This document shows, in pieces, positions 1 to 5,571 of a DNA stretch of 5,571 nt. The stretch's first letter is position 1. Every line of letters starts with the position of its first letter. A model generated the notes under the pieces. That model searched no databases. It was not told the DNA's origin and was given only the letters and a program-made list of their open reading frames with translations. The stretch comes from Candidatus Woesearchaeota archaeon (GTDB taxonomy: Archaea > Nanobdellota > Nanobdellia > Woesearchaeales > UBA12501). Location of the stretch: contig WJJV01000023.1 of the NCBI GenBank assembly GCA_014729495.1, positions 1 through 5,571 on the forward strand, given 5' to 3'. Position numbers and translations under genes: made by a program.

Positions 1-2522
1 TCAAACATCACTGCAGCTCCCTTTACCCTTGGAAGATTGTCTATCTGGACATTCAGGCCTTCTCTCATGTAACTCTGCATAAGCATGCCCAGAGCATCAA
101 CATCTATCTTTGCAGTTATCCTATGGCTCAGCACAGTGTCTGACTGGGTCATAACATCAGTGTGTATCTTGCCTGGCTGCTGTGTAGCAAGTATAAGAGA
201 GATTCCCGGCTGCCTTCCTTCCCTCAGTATTGTTATGAGGGCATCTGAAGCAGCTGTTTTGCCCTCGACAGGAAGGAACTCATGAGCTTCGTCAATCACA
301 AGCCATACAAGAGGCATGTCGAGCTTCTCTTTCTTCTCTCCTTCACTGAAATAATGGGTTGCAGCATGGACAGTGTCATACTCCTCATTCTTCCTCTCTA
401 TCATTCTCTGTATGAAGAGCTTCTTTGATATCAATCCTACTATGAGGGCCTTGACCTTCCAGCCTCCAGGTGTTGTGGCATAGCAGCTCACATCCAGCAC
501 AATCACTTCCCCGCCTTTAGCAAGATCGTTCATTGAGGTGCCCTGCCTGCTGAATACTCCCCAGGCCTCTGTGCTGAGAAGCCTGTTGATAAGAGCATCC
601 TTGACAGTGGATTCTGTCTTCTTGTCAGCCTCAACTGCTTTTATCATATCTTCAATGTCATAATCAATGCCCTTGTCCTTCAGGTCATATACTATCCTCT
701 CAATAAGAACACCTATCGGATCATTTGCAGACACATCAAAAGTAAGCTGCCAGTCTGAAGCATCAAGCTCAGAAGGCTTTACAGAGAAAGGATGATCTGT
801 TGGTATTCCCTTGTCCTTGTATATCTTATGGTATGCCTGAGGCGTATAAATCTTCACATCAAGCCCTCTGCCTTTGAGCCCCCATTTCTCAAGAAGGATC
901 TCGTCAGGCTTGTTGGGATACTTCATTGTCCAGTATATCCCCATTGTGTCCAGAAGGATGAAGCTTAGGTTCTGCCTTACATCAGGCTCAAGGTCTGCAA
1001 GGCCTTCTGCGATGACTCCCATTGTGTAGCTGTTATGCACAATTATGTCATTAGCGATGAAATTATGCAGTTCTGGAACACTGATATCATAGACCTTGGT
1101 TTTTCCATAGCACCATTCTATGCTTATGATTTCATCCCAGAATATATCTGATTGGGCAAGCATCTTCATCCTTTGGTTGCAGTCTGATTCTGCTATCTGG
1201 AGCAGTTTAGCTCTTGAGGCAGAATAATTTATTGAGCTTCTTGCTGCTTTAGGAGATGAATAACCCAAGGCCTTTCCTGCTTCAACCCAGCTGTTGGGCC
1301 TGTAGATGTCCCATAGTTCTTTAGGTATTGTATCAATATTGGGATTGCAATGTTTCAGCTCTTCCAGAGCTTGTTTGGATATATCTTCTTTTCTTCCAAT
1401 AAATCCTATTGATGTGATGAATCTTTCTACATTATCAGAGCTGATCACTAATTCATATGTTGCGAAGTCGTTTTCATTAAATCTCACTATCTTCTTTCTA
1501 AGCAGGGATATTATCTCAAACCGCAATAGTAAGCTTTGGATCTGTTTTGCCATTACTTTTGATGAGGTAGAATAGCTTATCTGCCAGGTATGTCCTTTCT
1601 TGCTTTTCTTCCTGTATATGCTCCCGTCACAGCTGAAAAGCCTGTTCAAGAACAGCGCAAGTTTACAGTTGGTAAACCTATTTATTCTTGGTGATATCCC
1701 TTTTTCTGTTGAAAGCTTATTATATACTCCATATTCTTCCATTAACTGTCTGATTGGAGTCTTTTCAAACTCTATGCAGCTTCCTTTGCTAAATCTGCCT
1801 TTATCGTCCCTGACAGCCTCATAACCAATAACATTCCTCTTTATATCTCTTGAATTTATTTTATAGCAATGATTTTGCAGTTCTGTCATCTCAAGACATC
1901 TATCCAGATCCTTTAAAGACTTGCGCATATCCTCAACTATCTTTTCATCCTTGTTTGAGAATAGCATAGCCTTTTTAGTATGGCCTTCTGCAATCATATA
2001 TGCTAGAATCTTTATCTTGGCTTCATCTTCAATCAACTCTCCTTTCACAGGTATCTTTCTTGGTGTGGCTATCCTGCTTCCTTTGCTTAGGTTTCTTGCT
2101 TCAACCCACCCCTTTACTGTAAGGAGGGGATGTTCTGGAGTGAGACTTATCTCTTTTCCAGATCTTAGCTTTATTCTGAGTATTTCCTCAACTTCCCTTT
2201 CATAGAAACCTTCTTTCTGGGATTGGCTTATTTTGAGATTGTGGTCAAGAGCAAGGATGCGTTTACTATCCTTATATAACCTCATTATCGGAATAGTTGT
2301 TCCATCATCAAGAGTAACTAGAGTGTCCCCTGTCAGGCACTTTCCAGCACCCCTTTTTCCGCATATGAATATCACATGGGCTCCAGAAACATCAATGTAT
2401 ACATTGTTCGATAAAGAAGTGACTCTTCCCATCTTCACATACTGCCTTCCTATGAAGATAGTGCCTCTTTTTCCGAACTTCTCCTTATCCCTTTCGCTTC
2501 TTCCTATGACAATATCATACAT
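1..2522 (-). CDS. HerA-like P-loop ATPase (DUF87 type) interrupted by an intein; 3' end beyond window
   Basis: The frame is open from ATG at 2522 to the left edge: 840 codons, of which 404 are extein. Proteins of this kind are hexameric DNA-translocating ATPases. Canonical archaeal HerA works with NurA nuclease in DNA end resection, but no nurA lies in this window. N-extein residues 1-61 begin MYDIVIGRSE and end in Walker A, CGKRGAGK. The intein is residues 62-497, and the C-extein resumes with SYTMGVIAEG, completing GKRGAGKS. Walker B is LVWLVIDEAHEFL, with D744/E745 at about 288-293. It is followed by ILREGRQPGISL and ILATQQPGK, typical of HerA-like ATPases. Only about 54 residues precede Walker A, fewer than the HAS-barrel of canonical HerA, so I call it HerA-like rather than HerA. 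An in-frame TAA at 2534-2532 lies just upstream and makes ATG 2522 the only plausible start. It is transcribed divergently from the SurA_N/thioredoxin gene. The family is confident; the cellular role is inferred. Confidence 0.9.
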   Translation of the reverse strand, partial: MYDIVIGRSERDKEKFGKRGTIFIGRQYVKMGRVTSLSNNVYIDVSGAHVIFICGKRGAGKCLTGDTLVTLDDGTTIPIMRLYKDSKRILALDHNLKISQSQKEGFYEREVEEILRIKLRSGKEISLTPEHPLLTVKGWVEARNLSKGSRIATPRKIPVKGELIEDEAKIKILAYMIAEGHTKKAMLFSNKDEKIVEDMRKSLKDLDRCLEMTELQNHCYKINSRDIKRNVIGYEAVRDDKGRFSKGSCIEFEKTPIRQLMEEYGVYNKLSTEKGISPRINRFTNCKLALFLNRLFSCDGSIYRKKSKKGHTWQISYSTSSKVMAKQIQSLLLRFEIISLLRKKIVRFNENDFATYELVISSDNVERFITSIGFIGRKEDISKQALEELKHCNPNIDTIPKELWDIYRPNSWVEAGKALGYSSPKAARSSINYSASRAKLLQIAESDCNQRMKMLAQSDIFWDEIISIEWCYGKTKVYDISVPELHNFIANDIIVHNSYTMGVIAEGLADLEPDVRQNLSFILLDTMGIYWTMKYPNKPDEILLEKWGLKGRGLDVKIYTPQAYHKIYKDKGIPTDHPFSVKPSELDASDWQLTFDVSANDPIGVLIERIVYDLKDKGIDYDIEDMIKAVEADKKTESTVKDALINRLLSTEAWGVFSRQGTSMNDLAKGGEVIVLDVSCYATTPGGWKVKALIVGLISKKLFIQRMIERKNEEYDTVHAATHYFSEGEKKEKLDMPLVWLVIDEAHEFLPVEGKTAASDALITILREGRQPGISLILATQQPGKIHTDVMTQSDTVLSHRITAKIDVDALGMLMQSYMREGLNVQIDNLPRVKGAAVMF
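1032..2339 (-). mobile_element. Intein with LAGLIDADG homing endonuclease, inserted in the Walker A motif
   Basis: This is a 436-residue in-frame insertion between Lys61 and Ser498 of the ATPase. Splicing residues, in intein numbering, are Cys1 in block A (CLTGDTLVTLDDG), TPEH at 67-70 in block B (Thr67, His70), block F VYDISVPELHNFIAN at 416-430, and the terminal His435-Asn436 followed by extein Ser. This is the complete set for a class 1 intein that splices itself out of the precursor. The endonuclease part has two LAGLIDADG helices, ILAYMIAEG (111-119, Glu118) and FLNRLFSCDG (230-239, Asp238). Both acidic residues are present, so it may still cut the intein-free allele and home. A helix-turn-helix-like segment lies near 350-384. 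No stop or frameshift interrupts it. Hand-counted 60-base blocks give about 28-35% GC in the intein against 47-57% in the extein, consistent with transfer. Splicing and cleavage activity are inferred from the motifs. Confidence 0.95.
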
Positions 2523-2544
2523 TCTTCTCTTTTATATTCGTCTT

Positions 2545-2560
2545 TAATATAAATATTTAT
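2545..2560 (-). promoter_or_regulatory. Candidate TATA box for the HerA-like ATPase gene
   Basis: Read on the minus strand, 2560 to 2545 is ATAAATATTTATATTA, a strongly TATA-like archaeal element. Its centre is about 30 bases upstream of ATG 2522. Archaeal transcription usually starts roughly 25 bases from the TATA centre, so the transcript would have a very short leader or none. The purine-rich AAGAGAAGA just before the ATG is at best a weak Shine-Dalgarno sequence. The whole area is AT-rich, so the exact box is uncertain. Confidence 0.45.
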
Positions 2561-2660
2561 TGGAACTTAACAGTGACTATCGGATTTATTGGCTGAATCG
2601 CTTTTCATGCCCTGTTGCATTGATATTCTTGAATCAGGAATCATGGAGGCATACCAAAAG

Positions 2661-2712
2661 ATTTATTAATAATCTGGCTAATAGCCTGTTTAATGCATAC
2701 TTTTTATAAATA
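2661..2712 (+). promoter_or_regulatory. Candidate tandem TATA-like elements for the SurA_N/thioredoxin gene
   Basis: Two TATA-like stretches precede ATG 2730. The first, ATTTATTAATAAT at 2661-2673, follows the A-rich CCAAAAG, which resembles a BRE. It would start transcription near 2690-2695 and leave a leader containing the ribosome binding site. The second, TTTTTATAAATA at 2701-2712, would start transcription almost at the ATG and give a leaderless message. Because a good Shine-Dalgarno sequence is present, I favour the upstream element. A small inverted repeat, GGCT-AAT-AGCC at 2676-2686, lies between them. Confidence 0.4.
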
Positions 2713-2718
2713 ACTCAT

Positions 2719-2724
2719 GAGGGG
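2719..2724 (+). promoter_or_regulatory. Ribosome binding site for the SurA_N/thioredoxin gene
   Basis: GAGGGG lies five bases (ATACA) before ATG 2730 and resembles the archaeal Shine-Dalgarno GAGGTG. It fixes the start at 2730 and argues that the message carries a leader. Confidence 0.6.
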
Positions 2725-2729
2725 ATACA

Positions 2730-3884
2730 ATGGCAGAAAAGAAAGCAAAAAATCACAATAAACAACACAAAACCAAGCATAGCAGCAAGAGCCACGATAC
2801 AAAGCAGTCAAAGCAGTCTGCAGGCAATTCTGATAAGTATAAGATATGGGCTGCACTGGCGATACTGGCAGCTCTTGTGCTGGTCATCATCTTCTACAAC
2901 AAGATATTTCCTGAACAGGAGCAGGATAATATTGTGGCTACAGTCAACGGAGAGGTCATAACCCAGTCAGAGCTTGATATGCTCTACAGCAGGGTGCCTT
3001 CTGAATACAAGCAGATGGGAATGACTCCAGAGCAGTTCCTTGTTGACAGCGTCATACCTCATAAGATACTGCTCCAGGAAGCTTCAAGCAAAGGCATAAC
3101 AGCTACTGAGAAAGAGACTGATGAGATGATAACAAGCATAATCGAGATGGGATCAATATCAGAGCAGGAATTCCAGGAGCAGCTTGATATGCAGAATCTC
3201 ACTATGGATGACTTCAGGGATATGGCTGGAGAGCAGATTGTCATAAACAAGCTCATAAACCAGTCCCTTAATGAGATGGAGATACCTGACAAGGACCTCA
3301 AGGATTTCTATGTTGAGAACAAGGAGATGTTCGCCACAGGAAATGACACTTATCAGAGCTATTCAGAGGCAAAGGATGATATCAGATCATATCTTGCTAA
3401 CTCAAGATTTATGCAGGAGATACAGGAGAAAGCTGATGTCGAGATACTCATAGGAGATGATGCAATGAATCCAGGAACAGGAAACATTGTCAGCCAGCCA
3501 GGAGAGACATCATTCACTGAGACCTCTCAGGAGATCTGCACTGAGGACGGAAAGCCGCTGGTCATACTGTTCTCAACTACTACATGCCCTCACTGTACCT
3601 GGATAAAGAGTACCTTTGACAGCTTTGCAGCCAGGCATGCTGATGATATCGCTGCATATCACTGGGAGCTTGATACCAATGACAATACTCTCACTCCAGA
3701 GACAGAGAGTGTTGTGCCTGAGGAGCACTTGGCTGTGTTCAGGTCTGCGAGCCAGAGGGGAGGTGTCCCTACATTTGTATTTGGATGCAAGTATCAGAGG
3801 ATAGGCAATGCATATGAGAGATCTGATGACCTGGCAGCAGAGGAACAGGACTTTGAGAAGGTACTTGGTCTGATTTTGTCCTGA
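2730..3884 (+). CDS. Membrane-anchored SurA_N-like chaperone fused to a thioredoxin-like domain
   Basis: The protein has 384 residues. Residues 1-37 are a Lys/His/Ser-rich, positively charged cytoplasmic tail. Residues 38-56 (KIWAALAILAALVLVIIFY) form one membrane segment, and the positive-inside rule puts the rest outside the cytoplasm. Residues 67-235 resemble the SurA N-terminal chaperone domain, starting at VATVNGEVITQSELD, followed by amphipathic helices. Residues 265-384 resemble thioredoxin, with VILFSTTTCPHC, active-site Cys286 and Cys289, and a GGVPTFVFG segment at 344-352 that supplies the cis-Pro. Cys270 and Cys353 are two further cysteines that could form a structural disulfide. 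No parvulin PPIase domain is present, although SurA_N is often joined to one. It probably binds unfolded exported proteins and exchanges their disulfides. The reading frame ends TGA TGA TAA. The start is supported by GAGGGG upstream. Domain assignments are confident; substrate and redox direction are inferred. Confidence 0.85.
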   Translation: MAEKKAKNHNKQHKTKHSSKSHDTKQSKQSAGNSDKYKIWAALAILAALVLVIIFYNKIFPEQEQDNIVATVNGEVITQSELDMLYSRVPSEYKQMGMTPEQFLVDSVIPHKILLQEASSKGITATEKETDEMITSIIEMGSISEQEFQEQLDMQNLTMDDFRDMAGEQIVINKLINQSLNEMEIPDKDLKDFYVENKEMFATGNDTYQSYSEAKDDIRSYLANSRFMQEIQEKADVEILIGDDAMNPGTGNIVSQPGETSFTETSQEICTEDGKPLVILFSTTTCPHCTWIKSTFDSFAARHADDIAAYHWELDTNDNTLTPETESVVPEEHLAVFRSASQRGGVPTFVFGCKYQRIGNAYERSDDLAAEEQDFEKVLGLILS

Positions 3885-3976
3885 TGATAAAAGATGCTTC
3901 AGGAAATGGCAAAAAGGCCTTGAGCTCCAGCTCTTGGGTATGCAAAGGAGATGAGAGCAGAGGATAGAAGGTATCC

Positions 3977-5104
3977 ATGATGAAAAAGGAATTCTCTTCC
4001 ATAGAGGTTAAATATCTTATTGACGAGCTAAAGCAGCTTGAGGACAGCAAGATAGACAGGGTATATCAGCCTGAGGATGATGAGATTCTGCTGCAGCTTC
4101 ACAAGACAGGCAAAGGGAAGATGCTTCTGCGCATAAAAGGCAAGCTCATGTATCTCGCTTCTCAAAAGCCCATCAATCCTCAGACACCCTTTGGATTCTG
4201 CATATACCTGAGAAAGAAGATATCAGGCGCTATAATAAAGTCCATAAACCAGATGCAGTCTGAAAGGATAGTTGAGATAAGCCTACAGTCAAAAGAAGGG
4301 ATCAGGAAACTCATCATAGAACTGTTCGGTTCAGGAAATGTGATACTTGCAGACGAGAATGATATAATACTGTCTCCTATGAGCATACAGAGGTTCAAGG
4401 ACAGGGAGATAAAGCCCAAAGAGGATTATTCCCATCCTGAAAGAGGCATCAATATCTTTGAGGCAGACAAAGAGGCATTCTTTGCTTCAATCTCTGAATC
4501 TCAGCAGAACCAGCTTGTAAAGGCACTGGCGCTCGATCTCGGCATGGGAGGCACATATGCTGAAGAGCTTTGCCTGATAAGCGGAATAGAAAAAAGCATC
4601 AAGCCTGATAAAGCAGATGATAATCAGCTGGAAACCCTTTTCTCTGAGCTGAAGTCCATGCTTTCAAAAAAGCCGTCTCCAAGGACAGTCCTGGAGGACG
4701 GCAAGGTGATTGATATAATCCCTTTTGAGATGGAAAAGTACAAAGATTATGAGCAGCATGAGAAAGACACATTCAACCAGGCGCTTGACTCTGTGATAAC
4801 CGGGCACCTTATAGGAGAGAAGAAACAGGAGAGAGTAAAGACAGCGAGCAGGGAGATGGAGAAGGTGAAGAAATCCCTTGAAGCCCAGGAGAAGAGCATA
4901 AAGAAACTGAAGAAGGATGCTGAAGAGAATCATAACAAAGGAGAGGCTGTATACGAGAAATATGAGCTTGTGAGCAGCATACTCAGAGACATCAGGAAGG
5001 CAAGGGAAAAGCACTCATGGAAAGAGATCAAGGAAAAGCTCAAAGGCCATAAGGTAATTAAGGAGATAAATGAGAAAGAAGGCAAGGTCGTGATTGAGAT
5101 ATGA
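3977..5104 (+). CDS. NFACT-family protein (RqcH/Tae2/FbpA-like), N-terminal and coiled-coil part only
   Basis: The protein has 375 residues. The family works in ribosome-associated quality control: it binds the large subunit carrying a stalled nascent chain, and bacterial RqcH recruits tRNA-Ala to add C-terminal alanines. The NFACT-N domain covers about 1-180, with the hallmark ELFGSGNVILAD at 115-126. A helix-hairpin-helix-like region is at about 184-204 (LALDLGMGGTYAEELCLISGI). A highly charged coiled coil spans about 281-345, followed by SWKEIKEKLKG, which normally comes before the second coiled-coil arm. The protein then ends at VVIEI, so the C-terminal NFACT-R (DUF814) domain is absent. 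Family members usually exceed 550 residues. Two adjacent ATG codons (3977 and 3980) are possible starts. GAAGGT at 3967-3972 is four bases from the first and seven from the second, and an in-frame TAG at 3965 blocks extension. It lies 92 bases after the SurA_N gene and overlaps the HAD remnant by ATGA. The family is confident; function without NFACT-R is uncertain. Confidence 0.85.
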   Translation: MMKKEFSSIEVKYLIDELKQLEDSKIDRVYQPEDDEILLQLHKTGKGKMLLRIKGKLMYLASQKPINPQTPFGFCIYLRKKISGAIIKSINQMQSERIVEISLQSKEGIRKLIIELFGSGNVILADENDIILSPMSIQRFKDREIKPKEDYSHPERGINIFEADKEAFFASISESQQNQLVKALALDLGMGGTYAEELCLISGIEKSIKPDKADDNQLETLFSELKSMLSKKPSPRTVLEDGKVIDIIPFEMEKYKDYEQHEKDTFNQALDSVITGHLIGEKKQERVKTASREMEKVKKSLEAQEKSIKKLKKDAEENHNKGEAVYEKYELVSSILRDIRKAREKHSWKEIKEKLKGHKVIKEINEKEGKVVIEI

Positions 5105-5448
5105 TCAGAGCAGTAATAGTTGATATGGGCTGAGTTCTTATTGAAAATCCATGTCCAGATATGCGAGAATACTTGGCAGAGAGTCTGGGATTTGAGATTG
5201 GCAGACTTATTGCAGTGCATGATACGCAAGAGCCTAAAATGCAGACTGGCGCTGTTACAGAGAAAGAGCACTGAAAGAATGCATGTTCTGAACTATGTAT
5301 TCCAGAACCAGGAAAGCCTTTGTGGGCTGAAGCTTACAGGAGAGCCCATCAAGATAAAGCAGATCAGGCAGGATTAAAAACAATTCCTTTCAAAAATATT
5401 GAGCAATTGAAAAAAGAATTGACTTCTTTAGGAGTTGATGTCTCTTAG
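5101..5448 (+). pseudogene. Decayed HAD-family hydrolase gene (two in-frame TGA codons, internal deletion)
   Basis: Read in one frame from the ATG that overlaps the NFACT stop, the translation starts MIRAVIVDMG, hits TGA at 5131-5133, and continues VLIENPCPDMREYLAESLGF. It hits a second TGA at 5272-5274 after VTEKEH, continues with ACSELCIPEPGKPLWAEAY, and ends IEQLKKELTSLGVDVS and TAG at 5446-5448. The start matches HAD motif I of the (F/V)DMGGVL type, with Asp as nucleophile. The middle matches the cap region (usually EEFW, then GIPEPG), and the end matches the usual HAD C-terminus. The segment between WAEAYRRAH and DQAGLKTIPFKN should carry motifs II to IV (SNT, Lys, DD) but is missing, about 80-90 residues by comparison with roughly 200-residue relatives. 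The deletion keeps the frame. The first TGA sits where Gly is expected and the second where Trp is expected, each one base from the normal codon. No active enzyme can be made from it. Relaxed decay is the simplest reading. Confidence 0.75.
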
Positions 5449-5458
5449 AAAATTAAGG
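5446..5458 (-). terminator. Possible T-rich terminator of the 5S rRNA
   Basis: Directly after the 5S 3' end the minus strand reads CCTTAATTTTCTA. Archaeal RNA polymerase terminates at short T tracts without a hairpin, so this TT/TTTT run is the best candidate in view. It is short and overlaps the last codon of the convergent pseudogene. Confidence 0.3.
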
Positions 5459-5571
5459 TGAACAGCTTTCCCGGCTTCCCGCACATCAGTGCAGTACTAC
5501 CGAGAACGTTGGCATGCTTGACTGCTGTGTTCGGAATGGGTACAGGTAAACCACGCCACTATGGCCGTTCA
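5459..5571 (-). rRNA. 5S ribosomal RNA
   Basis: On the minus strand the sequence contains the conserved 5S segments CCCATTCCGAACACAGCAGT (loop B/C and helix III) and CGGTAGTACTG (loop E area). The ends pair as helix I: UGAACGGC at 5571-5564 with GCUGUUCA at 5466-5459, eight pairs including one G-U. Helix II is visible as GGCGU pairing with AUGCC. The length of about 113 bases is slightly short of the usual 115-122, so the mature ends may lie a few bases further out, including beyond the right edge. Whether it follows 16S/23S genes or stands alone cannot be seen. It converges on the HAD remnant. Confidence 0.93.

Noticed and set aside
85..285. Plus-strand open frame of 66 codons
   Set aside because: It is the complement of the conserved Walker B and following region of the HerA-like ATPase.
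1032..2339. Group I intron as an alternative to an intein
   Set aside because: The segment is in frame throughout, and its protein ends carry the exact splicing residues, so it is spliced as protein and not as RNA.
1306..2547. Several plus-strand open frames of 74-104 codons
   Set aside because: They lie opposite the continuous minus-strand ATPase/intein frame, whose translation is full of family motifs; the plus-strand translations show none.
2676..2686. Small inverted repeat GGCT-AAT-AGCC between the two TATA-like boxes
   Set aside because: Four-base arms are expected by chance; mentioned only as promoter context.
2523..2729. Possible small RNA or short gene in the divergent intergenic region
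   Set aside because: I found no convincing coding frame, stable long hairpin or tRNA-like fold; the content is explained by AT-rich promoters.
3922..3933. Inverted repeat GAGCT-CC-AGCTC between the SurA_N and NFACT genes
   Set aside because: The loop is two bases and no T tract follows, so it is not a convincing terminator or operator.
4664..5271. Minus-strand open frames opposite the NFACT coiled coil and the HAD remnant
   Set aside because: Leu/Phe-rich translations are the expected antisense of Lys/Glu-rich coiled-coil codons, and the plus-strand frame has clear family motifs.
5120..5377. Plus-strand frame of 85 codons over the HAD remnant
   Set aside because: The translation matches nothing recognisable, while the frame starting at 5101 gives HAD-like sequence on both sides of its stops.

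Overview
The window looks archaeal, most likely from a DPANN-type lineage such as Woesearchaeota or Pacearchaeota relatives. The rank is inference. The support is a 5S rRNA with archaeal-type conserved segments, TATA-like AT-rich elements in place of bacterial -35/-10 boxes, a HerA-like ATPase, an NFACT-family protein, and a membrane-anchored SurA_N/thioredoxin fusion.

Left half (1-2522, minus strand): one very long open frame that runs off the left edge. It encodes a HerA-like (DUF87-type) P-loop ATPase. Its Walker A motif is split between Lys and Ser (GKRGAGK / SYTM) by a complete 436-residue intein (1032-2339). The intein has all the residues expected for protein splicing (Cys1, TPEH, terminal His-Asn, then Ser). 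It also carries a LAGLIDADG homing endonuclease with both acidic residues present and a helix-turn-helix-like segment. The intein is much more AT-rich than the host gene, which suggests horizontal arrival. The ATPase cannot bind ATP normally until the intein is removed. This is the most notable object in the window.

Divergent intergenic region (2523-2729): candidate archaeal promoters facing both ways.

Right half, plus strand: (i) 2730-3884, a membrane-anchored protein with a SurA_N-like chaperone domain fused to a CPHC thioredoxin-like domain, probably acting in extracytoplasmic protein or disulfide folding; (ii) 3977-5104, an NFACT-N / coiled-coil protein of the RqcH/Tae2/FbpA family that stops before the usual C-terminal NFACT-R domain; (iii) 5101-5448, overlapping the NFACT stop by ATGA, a decayed HAD-family hydrolase gene with two in-frame TGA codons and an internal deletion that removes the later catalytic motifs.

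Right edge (5459-5571, minus strand): a 5S rRNA gene converging on the pseudogene, with about 10 bases between their ends. No CRISPR array, tRNA, insertion sequence or integrase was seen.
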